Shown here one piece after another: positions 34,504 through 43,107 of a stretch of 64,000 nucleotides of DNA (the stretch's first letter is position 1; every line of letters begins with the position of its first letter). Position numbers and translations under genes: made by a program. Source of the stretch: CAYXTW01 sp964452645 (lineage in GTDB: Bacteria; Zixibacteria; MSB-5A5; GN15; PGXB01); the NCBI GenBank assembly GCA_964452645.1, contig CAYVMO010000002.1, positions 124,001 through 188,000 of the forward strand, given 5' to 3'. Under the pieces are notes generated by a model that worked only from the letters and a program-made list of their open reading frames with translations, was not told the origin of the DNA and did no database searches.

Positions 34504-36222
34504 ATGCGCTGGAGTGAGACATATATACCGACCCTGCGGGAGACGCCGGCCGAGGCCGAACTTATCTCGCATAAACTGCTGCTGCGCGGGGGATATATCC
34601 GTAAACTGGCCGCCGGTGTCTATATTTACCTGCCGTTGATGCAGCGGGTGATCGAAAAATTCGCGCGGATCGTGCGCGAGGAGATGAACCGCGCCGGGGC
34701 GATCGAAATTACGATGCCGGTGCTGGCGCCGGCGGAGGTGTGGCAGGAGTCGGGCAGATATTATTCGTACGGCAAAGAACAGATGCGCATGAAAGATAGA
34801 CATCAGCACGAGATGATTTTGGGCCCGACGCATGAAGAAATCGTGACCTATTTATTGCGCGGTGAGCTGCGCAGCTATAAGCAGTTGCCGATTAATCTGT
34901 ATCAGATACAGGTGAAATTCCGCGACGAGATTCGTCCGCGATTCGGGCTGATGCGGGGCCGCGAGTTTATTATGAAAGATGCTTATACGTTCGATGCGGA
35001 CGAGGAATCGTTTAAGGTGTCGTATCAGAAGATGTTGGACGCTTATTTTGCGATTTTCAAACGGGCCGGGATGGATACGAAAAAAGTCGAGTCGGACAGC
35101 GGCGCGATGGGCGGTAAGTCGGCGCATGAGTTTATGCTGATTGTCGATACGACCGGCGGCGAGGAAGTGATTATGTTCTGCGATAAGTGCGATTATGCCG
35201 CCAATATCGAAAAGGCGAAATTTCGCGAGGCCAACCCGCCGAAAGTCGATAATAAATTACTTGATAAAAAAGAAGTCGATACGCCGGGCGCGTCGACGAT
35301 TGAAGAGGTGACGGAGTTTTTAGATGTCGACGCCAAACGACTGGTGAAAACGTTGATTTATCTTGCCGATGACAAGCCGGTGGCGGCGCTGATTCGCGGC
35401 GATCGGGAATTGAATTTAATCAAGCTAAAAAATCATCTGGATGCGCTGGAAATCGAAAGCGCATCAGCCTCGGTCGTTGAGGAAGTGACCAGATGCCCGG
35501 TCGGATTCGCCGGGCCGATCGGTTTGAATGATATTCCGCTGATTGTCGATGAGGAAGTGATGGGGCTGAAAAATTTCGTGGTCGGCGCCAACAAAGACGA
35601 AAAACATATAATCAATGTCAATATCGGTCGGGATTTTAAGCCGACGGCGGTGGTGGATATTATCAATGCGACCGAGGGGGAGCTTTGCCCGAATTGCGAC
35701 GGGCATCTGAGCGCGCGGAAGGGAATCGAGGTCGGGAATACTTTTATGCTGGGGACGAAATATTCCGAATCGATGTCGGCCAAATATCTGGATGCCGAGG
35801 GACACGAGAAGCCGTTTATTATGGGCTCGTACGGTATCGGGATTACCCGCACGCCGCAGGCGGCGGTGGAACGGTATCACGATGAGAAGGGGATTATCTG
35901 GCCGAAAAATATCGCGCCTTTTCAGGTGGAGATTATACCGTTAAATTATGAGCAGGAAAAGCACAGGGAATGTGCCGATAAAATATATAATGACTTGACG
36001 GAAAGCGGCATCGATTGTCTGCTGGACGACCGCTCGGAGCGGGCCGGTGTCAAATTCAACGACGCCGATCTGATCGGGATACCGGTGAGGCTTGTAATTG
36101 GTGATAAATCATTGAAACAGGGAAAGATAGAGCTGGCTCAACGAGGGGCCGAAAAAGCCGCGCTGGTCGATATCGACGGCGTGATTTCCGAGGTTAAGGG
36201 TCTTCTGCAACAAATAAACTGA
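34504..36222 (+). CDS. proS: Prolyl-tRNA synthetase, bacterial type with editing domain
   Basis: A 572-residue class II aminoacyl-tRNA synthetase. The start MRWSETYIPTLRE is canonical. Motif 2 is FRDEIRPRFGLMRGREF with IMKDAYTFD, and motif 3 is GSYGIGITRT near residue 446. Between motifs 2 and 3 lies the INS editing domain (about 225-400, with KTLIYLADDKPVAALIRGDRELN; key part VAALIRGDRELN), which hydrolyses Ala-tRNA-Pro. ATG 34504 follows GGAG; the frame could start at TTG 34492 but that adds only four non-conserved residues. It opens the translation cluster but is separated from rimP by repeats and a new promoter. Confidence 0.96.
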   Translation: MRWSETYIPTLRETPAEAELISHKLLLRGGYIRKLAAGVYIYLPLMQRVIEKFARIVREEMNRAGAIEITMPVLAPAEVWQESGRYYSYGKEQMRMKDRHQHEMILGPTHEEIVTYLLRGELRSYKQLPINLYQIQVKFRDEIRPRFGLMRGREFIMKDAYTFDADEESFKVSYQKMLDAYFAIFKRAGMDTKKVESDSGAMGGKSAHEFMLIVDTTGGEEVIMFCDKCDYAANIEKAKFREANPPKVDNKLLDKKEVDTPGASTIEEVTEFLDVDAKRLVKTLIYLADDKPVAALIRGDRELNLIKLKNHLDALEIESASASVVEEVTRCPVGFAGPIGLNDIPLIVDEEVMGLKNFVVGANKDEKHIINVNIGRDFKPTAVVDIINATEGELCPNCDGHLSARKGIEVGNTFMLGTKYSESMSAKYLDAEGHEKPFIMGSYGIGITRTPQAAVERYHDEKGIIWPKNIAPFQVEIIPLNYEQEKHRECADKIYNDLTESGIDCLLDDRSERAGVKFNDADLIGIPVRLVIGDKSLKQGKIELAQRGAEKAALVDIDGVISEVKGLLQQIN

Positions 36223-36270
36223 AGTGGCAGTGGCCACGAGTGGCAGTGGCCACAAGTGACAGCGGTCACA
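36223..36270 (+). repeat. Three tandem 16-bp hairpin repeats
   Basis: Starting right after the proS stop, three head-to-tail 16-bp units (36223-36238, 36239-36254, 36255-36270). Units 1 and 2 read GTGGC-AGTG-GCCAC; unit 3 reads GTGAC-AGCG-GTCAC, so both arms changed together and the 5-bp stem is kept. No T-run follows. Confidence 0.85.
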
Positions 36271-36280
36271 AATAATTAAG

Positions 36281-36309
36281 TTGCTCGCGGGGGCAATATT
36301 AATTATAAT
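36281..36309 (+). promoter_or_regulatory. Promoter of the rimP-nusA-infB operon
   Basis: TTGCTC (36281-36286), a 17-bp spacer, perfect TATAAT (36304-36309). The start is expected near 36316, giving a leader of about 70 nt. Confidence 0.65.
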
Positions 36310-36321
36310 ACTAAGTTAGGG

Positions 36322-36368
36322 TCGTGGCAGTATTATAGGTGAAAACGTCATTTATGACGGAACCACGA
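36322..36368 (+). ncRNA. Possible structured 5' leader of rimP
   Basis: In the predicted leader, TCGTGG (36322-36327) pairs with CCACGA (36363-36368), enclosing a small hairpin CGTCA-TTTA-TGACG (36346-36359). The rimP ATG lies 17 nt past the outer stem. RimP leaders are known regulatory elements in enterobacteria; no sequence kinship with that class is claimed. Confidence 0.45.
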
Positions 36369-36384
36369 TAGAATTTTGCTGTTT

Positions 36385-36825
36385 ATGGGAACGAAGGATA
36401 AAATAATGGAACTGGTTTCCGAGCCGATTGCCGAGGCGGGCTTCGAGTTGATCGAGGTAAAGCTGGCCCGGTACCGGAAACAAAGTCGTCTGCAGCTGTT
36501 TATCGACAGTGATAATGGCGTTAAAATCGACGATTGTGTCCGTGTTTCTAAAATGGTCAGGCCGATTTTCGATAATTCCGGCCTTTTCAAATTCGGTTAC
36601 GGACTGGAAGTGTCATCGCCGGGATTGGATCGTCCGCTGGAGACGACCCGTGATTTTCGGAGGCGGATAGGAGAAACGATTGAGATATATTTTTACGACA
36701 AAGAAAAGCCATCCCTGCGGGGGGAGTTGGTGGGTGTCGAGGAAAGATATATTGAACTTCAGACCGATCAGGGGCGAAGTAAATATGACCTGGTCAATGT
36801 CAGAAAAGGAAAAATTATTGTTTGA
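36385..36825 (+). CDS. rimP: Ribosome maturation factor RimP
   Basis: A 146-residue protein that helps 30S subunit maturation. The N-terminal alpha/beta domain contains GFELIEVKLARYRKQSRLQLFID (key part LIEVKL) and VRVSKMVRPIFD. The linker LEVSSPGLDRPL, the family's best signature, is near residue 80, followed by the SH3-like C-terminal domain. ATG 36385 is chosen over TTG 36376, which adds three residues. It is the first gene of the rimP-nusA-infB operon, with nusA 13 bp downstream. Confidence 0.94.
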   Translation: MGTKDKIMELVSEPIAEAGFELIEVKLARYRKQSRLQLFIDSDNGVKIDDCVRVSKMVRPIFDNSGLFKFGYGLEVSSPGLDRPLETTRDFRRRIGETIEIYFYDKEKPSLRGELVGVEERYIELQTDQGRSKYDLVNVRKGKIIV

Positions 36826-36838
36826 TGGAGATAAATAA

Positions 36839-38296
36839 ATGGCATATCAGATAGTTGAAGCGCTGGCGATGATTGCCCGGGAAAAGAATATCGATATGGA
36901 TACAGTCGTGAGCAAAGTGGAAGAATCGCTCCTGGCGGCGGCTAAAAAGAGATACCCGGAGGCGGAGAATCTGAGTTTTAAGTTGAACCGGAACACGGGC
37001 GAAATCACGATGATAGCAGTGAAAAAAGTGGTCGAAACGGTAACCGATCCGATGCAGGAAATCACTCTTGAGGAGGCCAAAGAAAACGATGAGACGGCCG
37101 AATTGGGGGATGAGATGGAGATGTATCTGGAAGTCGACGAGGAATTCGGCCGTAACGCCATCACCACCGCCAAGCAGGTTTTGATACAGAAAGTCCGCGA
37201 GGCGGAGCGGGATCGCATCTATGACGAATATATCACGCGTGTCGGGCAGCTTGTCTCCGGCAGTGTCCAGCAGATCGACAAGGGCAATATAATCGTGAAT
37301 CTCGGTCGGGCGGAGGCGATTTTGCCGATCAAGGAACAGATTCCTCGCGAGCGGTACCGGCAGGGCGACCGGGTCCGGGCTTATATTCTGGATGTTCAGA
37401 AAACGCTGGCCGGCCCGCAGATTATTCTCTCGCGGGTCAGCAATGAATTTTTGCACACTCTGTTTGCCCTTGAAGTACCGGAGATTTTTGAGCGCGTGAT
37501 TGAGATAAAGGCGATTGCACGAGAACCGGGGGAAAGGTCGAAGGTGGCGGTCTATTCGGCGGATGAAAGAATCGATCCTGTCGGCGCCTGTGTTGGAATT
37601 AAGGGTGTTCGCGTGCAATCGATCGTTCGTGAATTGAATAATGAAAGAATCGATATAATACCATACAGCAATAACGCGGAAATGTTCGTAACGCGTTCGC
37701 TGGCCCCGGCGAAAGTAGTCAGCATTGATATTTTTGAGGACGAGCGGGCGATGACGGTGGCGGTTGAGGATGAAAAGCTGTCGCTGGCGATCGGCAAGGC
37801 CGGGCAGAATGCGCGATTGGCCTCGAAACTGACCGGCTGGAAAATCAATATTATGTCCGAGACCGACTACAACGATATGAAAAAGCGTGAGGCGGAGGAA
37901 ATGGTTCAGGTCGGGAATATGGAGGGGATCGGCAGCAAAATCGAAGAACGACTTGTTGACTCGGATATAAATACGGTTCAGCAGTTGGCCAAAGCGACAA
38001 TCGAGCAACTCACAAAAATCGAGGGTATCGGCCAGAAAACGGCCGAAAAGCTCTCCGAGAAAGCAAGGGCTTTTGTCGCTGAGCTTGCGGTCAAACGTAA
38101 AGAAAAAGAACGATTAGAAGCCGAAGAGGCGGCGGCTGAAAAAACTAAGGCTGAAGAAGCTAAGGCTGAAGAAGCGGGAGAAGCTGATGAAACTCCTGAT
38201 GAGGATACGGCGGCGGCCAAAGCAGATGAGAACGAGCGGAAAGATGACTCCTCCGAGGATGATACGGTGACCGCTGAAAAGGTAAAGGACGAATAG
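36839..38296 (+). CDS. nusA: Transcription termination/antitermination factor NusA
   Basis: A 485-residue RNA polymerase-binding factor. Domains in order: NusA N-terminal (about 5-125), S1 (about 137-200, GQLVSGSVQQIDKGNIIVNLG; key part VSGSVQQ), KH1 with GIKG in VGIKGVRVQSIVREL, KH2 with GKAG in LAIGKAGQNARLASKLTGW, then a helix-hairpin-helix segment (about 360-425, NMEGIGSKI and IEGIGQKTAEKL). An acidic and Lys/Ala-rich tail of about 60 residues ends the protein, a lineage-specific extension. Located between rimP and infB as in most bacteria. Confidence 0.96.
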   Translation: MAYQIVEALAMIAREKNIDMDTVVSKVEESLLAAAKKRYPEAENLSFKLNRNTGEITMIAVKKVVETVTDPMQEITLEEAKENDETAELGDEMEMYLEVDEEFGRNAITTAKQVLIQKVREAERDRIYDEYITRVGQLVSGSVQQIDKGNIIVNLGRAEAILPIKEQIPRERYRQGDRVRAYILDVQKTLAGPQIILSRVSNEFLHTLFALEVPEIFERVIEIKAIAREPGERSKVAVYSADERIDPVGACVGIKGVRVQSIVRELNNERIDIIPYSNNAEMFVTRSLAPAKVVSIDIFEDERAMTVAVEDEKLSLAIGKAGQNARLASKLTGWKINIMSETDYNDMKKREAEEMVQVGNMEGIGSKIEERLVDSDINTVQQLAKATIEQLTKIEGIGQKTAEKLSEKARAFVAELAVKRKEKERLEAEEAAAEKTKAEEAKAEEAGEADETPDEDTAAAKADENERKDDSSEDDTVTAEKVKDE

Positions 38297-38309
38297 CTCA
38301 GGAGGGAAG

Positions 38310-40538
38310 ATGGCGAAAAAGAGAATATATGAAGTAGGCAAAGAATACAAAATATCGTCGAATGCCCTTCTGAAAATTCTGCGCGAATTGGATTTTACAC
38401 CCAAGTCGCATATGTCGGTGGCTACCGAGGAGATGCTGCGCGCGATCAAAAAGAAATTTGAGGCGGAGAAGGAAGCGGTAAAGAGAGATATCGAACAAAA
38501 GAAAAGGCCGAAGGCGCTGAAGGTAGAACCAAAAGAGACGGGTGTTCGAACCGATGGCAGGGAGGCCGAACGACGCCTGGCCAGACTATCCAGTGCTCTT
38601 CAAAGGCCTGATAAAGGTCGTGGCAGAAGGAAGAAATTTGACAAAAAGAAAAAAGGTAAGGAAGCTCGCCGTGTCGATCAAAAAGCTGTCGTGAAAAGTT
38701 TCAAAGCGACGATGGCGTCTATTGGAGGCGGCAAACGGACCAGAAAATATAAAAAGCGATATAAGGCGGACGGTCAGGAAGCTATTCCGGATGAAAATTT
38801 AATCGAAGTCAATGAATTTATGACGGTGGCCGAGCTGGCCCGCGCGATGGATATGAAACCGGCCGAACTTATTGCGGCCTGCCTGCGGCTGGGCATGATG
38901 GCCTCGATTAACCAAAGGCTGGATCTCGAGACCATTGAAACGCTGGCTCTGGAATGCGGTTTTCATATTACCGAAAAAGAGGAAATCGGGATTGAAGCTC
39001 GCGAAGAGGAAAGCGAGGACAATCTTACAAAAAGAGCACCGGTCGTGACGGTGATGGGACATGTCGACCACGGCAAGACATCGCTGCTGGACTACATCAG
39101 GAAATCAAATATCGTCGCCCGTGAAGCGGGCGCCATCACGCAGCATATCGGTGCTTATGAAGTGGCCGGTCCGGGCGGGAAAATCGTATTTATCGATACG
39201 CCCGGTCATGAAGCCTTCACAGCCATGCGTGCCCGCGGGGCGCAGATTACCGATATTGTCATTCTTGTGGTCGCGGCCGACGAGGCGGTCATGCCTCAGA
39301 CCGTTGAAGCCATCGACCATGCGCGCGCCGCCGGGGTTCCGATAGTTGTGGCCATAAATAAAATCGATAAACCAAACGCCAATCCTGATATGATAAGGCA
39401 GCAATTGGCCCAGAAAAACCTCAATCCGGAAGAATGGGGCGGCAAGACGATTATGGTCGAAGTCTCCGCCAAAACAGGCCAGGGTATTAATGACCTGCTG
39501 GAGATGATTCAACTTCAAGCCGACATGCTCGATTTGAAAGCCGATCCTTCCATTCGCGGTCAGGGGGTGATTGTCGAAGCCGAGCTGGAGAGAGGACGAG
39601 GATCAGTATGCACCGTGATTATTCAGAAGGGAACGGTTGAAATCGGTGACCCGATTGTAGCCGGTAATTGCTATGGCCGGGTGCGCGTTATGCTCAGTGA
39701 TCGGGATAAACAGCTTAAAAAAATCGGCCCCTCGACTCCGGCGAGAATTACCGGCCTGGGCGGCGTTCCTCAGGCGGGCGACAGTTTCGTGGTTTTGGCT
39801 GATGATCATGAAGCGCGGGAGATAGCACTTAAAAGATCTCAGCTGAAAAGAGAACATGAGATTCGCCGCGGATTCGGTCGCGCGACTCTTGAGAAAATTT
39901 ATGAGCAAATTAAGGATGGACAGGTCAAAGAGTTACGGCTTGTTATTAAAGCAGATGTTGATGGTTCGGCCGAGGTGCTGGCCGAAACGCTGAGCAAAAT
40001 AGCGACCGAGGAAGCGCGGACCGTGATTATTCACAAGGGTGTCGGAGCTGTCAGCGAATCGGATGTATTGCTGGCTTCGGCTTCAAATGCGATTATTATC
40101 GGATTCAATATCAGTCCCGATGGACGCGCCCGGGAAGCGGCCGCACGTGAAAAAGTCGATATCCGACAATATACAATCATCTATGAAGCCGAAGATGATA
40201 TTCGCAAGGCACTGGAAGGTATGCTATCGCCTGATATTTCGGAAGAATATGTCGGCCTGGCTGAAGTACGAGATATCTTCAGGGTTCCCCGGGCCGGAGT
40301 AATCGCCGGATGTTTCGTGAAAGAGGGTATTATCAATAGAAATGATAAAATCCACCTGGTTCGAGACGGCCGTATTATCCATACCGGTAATGTCGGCTCG
40401 CTGCGCCGATTTAAGGATGACGTTCGGGAAGTCTCCAGCGGCTATGAATGCGGTGTCGGTATCGAGAATTTCAATGATATCAAGGTTGGCGATACAATTG
40501 AAGTGTACAAGTTGGTTGAAACGGCGAAAAAACTGTGA
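38310..40538 (+). CDS. infB: Translation initiation factor IF-2
   Basis: A 742-residue GTPase that brings initiator tRNA to the ribosome. A short N-terminal IF2 domain (RIYEVGKEYKISSNALLKIL) is followed by a basic, low-complexity linker, then a second N-terminal-type module (EFMTVAELARAMDMKPAELI). The G domain starts near residue 245: G1 GHVDHGKT, G3 DTPGHEAF, G4 NKID, then the beta-barrel and C-terminal domains ending VGDTIEVYKLVE. Start ATG 38310 follows a GGAGGGAAG site. The linker between the first and second modules is shorter than in enterobacteria. Confidence 0.97.
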   Translation: MAKKRIYEVGKEYKISSNALLKILRELDFTPKSHMSVATEEMLRAIKKKFEAEKEAVKRDIEQKKRPKALKVEPKETGVRTDGREAERRLARLSSALQRPDKGRGRRKKFDKKKKGKEARRVDQKAVVKSFKATMASIGGGKRTRKYKKRYKADGQEAIPDENLIEVNEFMTVAELARAMDMKPAELIAACLRLGMMASINQRLDLETIETLALECGFHITEKEEIGIEAREEESEDNLTKRAPVVTVMGHVDHGKTSLLDYIRKSNIVAREAGAITQHIGAYEVAGPGGKIVFIDTPGHEAFTAMRARGAQITDIVILVVAADEAVMPQTVEAIDHARAAGVPIVVAINKIDKPNANPDMIRQQLAQKNLNPEEWGGKTIMVEVSAKTGQGINDLLEMIQLQADMLDLKADPSIRGQGVIVEAELERGRGSVCTVIIQKGTVEIGDPIVAGNCYGRVRVMLSDRDKQLKKIGPSTPARITGLGGVPQAGDSFVVLADDHEAREIALKRSQLKREHEIRRGFGRATLEKIYEQIKDGQVKELRLVIKADVDGSAEVLAETLSKIATEEARTVIIHKGVGAVSESDVLLASASNAIIIGFNISPDGRAREAAAREKVDIRQYTIIYEAEDDIRKALEGMLSPDISEEYVGLAEVRDIFRVPRAGVIAGCFVKEGIINRNDKIHLVRDGRIIHTGNVGSLRRFKDDVREVSSGYECGVGIENFNDIKVGDTIEVYKLVETAKKL

Positions 40539-40552
40539 GAAGCGAGTGAATA

Positions 40553-40834
40553 TTGATAGTCGGTACGGTTGTTATTGATCTGAACCTTCCGGGTATTATC
40601 TCATTAAAAGAAAAGAGAAGGAGGTTAAAGTCACTTTTGGCAAGAATGCAGAATAAGTTTAATATTTCTATCGCTGAAGTCGATTTTAATGACAATTTGC
40701 GGATGGCTCAAATAGGAGCGGCGGTGGTCAGCAATGATCACGCTCATGCGGACCGGACAATATCGACAATTGTCAAAGTGATTGATTCCGAACCGGAGAT
40801 GATAATAACCGATTACCGAGTGGAAATTTTGTAG
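40553..40834 (+). CDS. ylxP: DUF503 family protein (YlxP)
   Basis: A 93-residue DUF503 protein, commonly encoded between infB and rbfA in many phyla and thought to be linked with ribosome assembly, though the role is unproven. Typical features are IDLNLPGIISLKEKRRRLKSLL (key part SLKEKRR) and the ferredoxin-like pattern of strands that follows. It begins at TTG 40553, 14 bp after infB, with only a weak ribosome site. The next gene starts 8 bp downstream. Confidence 0.88.
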   Translation: MIVGTVVIDLNLPGIISLKEKRRRLKSLLARMQNKFNISIAEVDFNDNLRMAQIGAAVVSNDHAHADRTISTIVKVIDSEPEMIITDYRVEIL

Positions 40835-40842
40835 GTGAAGAT

Positions 40843-41217
40843 TTGCGTCAATTTAAACGTGTCGATCGAGTGCGCAGCCAGATGTTGAGAGATGTCCGGA
40901 TGCTATTGGAGCAGGAGTGCGCCAGCAATCTCGATGCCATGGTTACTTTCACCGATGTGGAACTATCCGGCGATTTGCGTTACGCGACCATATTTTATTC
41001 GGTTTTGGGCGAAGAGAAATCAAAGCAAAAAGCTTTCGAATATCTTAAAAAGGCTTCCAAAAGGGTGCGGGCGGAACTCGGCAATCTTTTAAATATCAAG
41101 TATTCGCCGGAGATTAAATTCGAATTTGATCCCTCGATCGAACACGGGATGAAAATCGAAAAGCTGTTAAACGAAATATCGAAAGATAATGATAAAAGCC
41201 GCGAAAAAAATATATAG
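40843..41217 (+). CDS. rbfA: Ribosome-binding factor A
   Basis: A 124-residue KH-fold protein needed for maturation of the 16S rRNA 5' end. It shows the expected N-terminus FKRVDRVRSQMLRDVRMLL, the central FTDVELSGDLRYATIFYSV (key part VELSGDLRYA) and KYSPEIKFEFDPSIEHGMKIEKLL near the end (key part FEFDPSIEHG). Starts at TTG 40843 after AGGTGAAG. Its last 29 bp overlap the next gene, so the two are coupled. Confidence 0.93.
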   Translation: MRQFKRVDRVRSQMLRDVRMLLEQECASNLDAMVTFTDVELSGDLRYATIFYSVLGEEKSKQKAFEYLKKASKRVRAELGNLLNIKYSPEIKFEFDPSIEHGMKIEKLLNEISKDNDKSREKNI

Positions 41218-42169
41218 TGAGATTATCGAATCGATTGCGAATTCCCATTCTGTCCTTATAACTTCGCATATGGGACCGGACGGTGACTCGATTGGCTCTC
41301 AGTTAGCACTGGCGAGGTATATAAAAGACCGGGGCAAAGATGTCATGGTCGCCAATCATGGATCCATTCCTGAAAAATACAAATTTCTTCCGGACATCGA
41401 GTCGATAGTCAGGCCGGTCGATGGTGTCGGGCGCAGTTTTGATCTGGTCATAATACTCGAATGTCCCGATGTGCAGCGGACCGGGGATGTCTCCGGGATG
41501 ATAGACAGCGATACAAAACTAATAAACATTGATCATCATCCGGATAATACCGATTTCGGCGATATAAATCTGGTTAACACCAGGGCCGCCGCAGTCGGGG
41601 AAATGCTGGCTGAAATTTTCCTGGATACCGAATATAAAATAGACTCCGATACGGCCACCCTGCTTTATTCCGCTATCCTGACCGATACCGGCCGTTTTCG
41701 ATACGAGTCGACGACCAAACGAACGATGGAAATCGCCGGTAAGCTTATCGAGGCCGGGGCCAATCCACGACAGATTTGCGATAATATTTATTTTTCGTAT
41801 TCCGAATCGATTTTGAAACTGACCGGCGAAGTCTTATCGAAGGCGCGATTATTTGAGGACGGAAAAGTTTGCCTGATTTCGCTTGATAAAAAGATGTTAA
41901 AAGATAATGGTTCCGCCCTGACCGATACTGAAGGGATGGCCGAATATACGTTGTACCTCCGGGGTGTTGTTGTTGGTGCTTTGTTACGGGAAATAGAAGA
42001 TAATGTCACCAAAGTCTCCCTGCGTTCGCGCGGCGATGTCGATGTTTCCGGTCTGGCGCATAAGTACGGCGGCGGCGGGCATTTTAATGCCGCCGGATGT
42101 ACGATGAATATGGCGCTGAACTCGGCGGAGGAAAAGCTGTTGGAAGATTTGGGGAAGCTGGCCGGATGA
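41189..42169 (+). CDS. nrnA: DHH-family phosphoesterase (NrnA-like oligoribonuclease/pAp phosphatase)
   Basis: A 326-residue DHH/DHHA1 phosphoesterase, related to enzymes that degrade nano-RNA, pAp or cyclic-di-AMP products. Metal-binding motifs are HMGPDGDSIGS (near 27-37), the DHH motif in NIDHHPDN (near 115), and GGGGHFNAAG in the DHHA1 domain (near 297). Its conserved position between rbfA and truB in many bacteria supports the NrnA assignment. It overlaps rbfA by 29 bp upstream and truB by 4 bp (ATGA) downstream. Confidence 0.92.
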   Translation: MIKAAKKIYSEIIESIANSHSVLITSHMGPDGDSIGSQLALARYIKDRGKDVMVANHGSIPEKYKFLPDIESIVRPVDGVGRSFDLVIILECPDVQRTGDVSGMIDSDTKLINIDHHPDNTDFGDINLVNTRAAAVGEMLAEIFLDTEYKIDSDTATLLYSAILTDTGRFRYESTTKRTMEIAGKLIEAGANPRQICDNIYFSYSESILKLTGEVLSKARLFEDGKVCLISLDKKMLKDNGSALTDTEGMAEYTLYLRGVVVGALLREIEDNVTKVSLRSRGDVDVSGLAHKYGGGGHFNAAGCTMNMALNSAEEKLLEDLGKLAG

Positions 42170-43107
42170 TTACATACGACGGCATACTTTTGTGCGATAA
42201 ACCGTATGGCATGAGCAGCCATAAAGCGATTGAAATTCTCAGGCAGGCAATCGGACAGAAAAAAATCGGCCATACCGGGACGCTTGATCCGCGGGCGACC
42301 GGTTTGTTGATAGTCTGTTTGGGCCGTGCAACAAAAATCGCCCAATTTTTAGCCATCTCCGATAAAACTTATGAAGCGGAAATCAAACTCGGTATGCGAT
42401 CGGCAACTTTCGATTCGGAAGGGATATCCGAAAAAGACGAATCCGAACCGATACCCGAGTTGACCGAGGAACAGGTCAAAAATATCCTGAAAGAATTCGA
42501 GGGTAAAATCATCCAGAAAATTCCCCTGTTTTCGGCGGTCAAACTGAATGGTCGCAGATTACACCAGCTGGCGAGGAAAGGCAAAAAGATAGATCCACCG
42601 GAGCGGGAAATCGAGATTCATGAGATTAAACTCAAGGAAATGGATATTCCGTATCTGCGTATCGTTGTGTCCTGTTCCAAAGGAACATATATCAGAGCAC
42701 TGGCCAACGATATCGGTGAACGCATCGGCTGCGGGGCATATCTGGCCGGATTACGTCGTATTCAGGCGGGCGCATATTCCATCGAAGATGCATGCACTCT
42801 GAATGAAATCAAGTATTATCGTCAGGCCGGAATTCTGAAAAGGCATATTATACCGATCGAAAAGGTGCTGACGTTTCCGTCGATTATTGTCGACGAGAAT
42901 TTCGGTCCCAATATCATAAACGGTCAGCCGCCGCAATTAAAAGATGTCGTGAATATCAGCAGCGATTTCGACGCCAATGATTTAATAGCGCTTTGCGATC
43001 ATACCGGAGCAATCAGGGCGATTGGAATGGCCGAGATGAATTCGTCGGATCTGGGTGAGGAAGATAATAAACATGAGTTTTTCAAATACGTCAGGGTATT
43101 AAATTGA
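42166..43107 (+). CDS. truB: tRNA pseudouridine-55 synthase
   Basis: A 313-residue enzyme that makes pseudouridine 55 in the T loop of tRNAs. The catalytic motif GHTGTLDPRATGLL places the nucleophile at D41; the start ITYDGILLCDKPYGMSSH is also typical. ATG 42166 overlaps the nrnA stop as ATGA and is preferred to an earlier in-frame ATG at 42097 inside nrnA, which would add 23 residues unlike the family. A C-terminal PUA-like domain of about 70 residues is present. The stop overlaps the TTG start of ribF. Confidence 0.95.
   Translation: MITYDGILLCDKPYGMSSHKAIEILRQAIGQKKIGHTGTLDPRATGLLIVCLGRATKIAQFLAISDKTYEAEIKLGMRSATFDSEGISEKDESEPIPELTEEQVKNILKEFEGKIIQKIPLFSAVKLNGRRLHQLARKGKKIDPPEREIEIHEIKLKEMDIPYLRIVVSCSKGTYIRALANDIGERIGCGAYLAGLRRIQAGAYSIEDACTLNEIKYYRQAGILKRHIIPIEKVLTFPSIIVDENFGPNIINGQPPQLKDVVNISSDFDANDLIALCDHTGAIRAIGMAEMNSSDLGEEDNKHEFFKYVRVLN

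Noticed and set aside
36815..38008. Open frame of 397 codons antisense to nusA
   Set aside because: Same reasons: the sense strand is an unambiguous nusA, and the antisense product has shadow-like composition.
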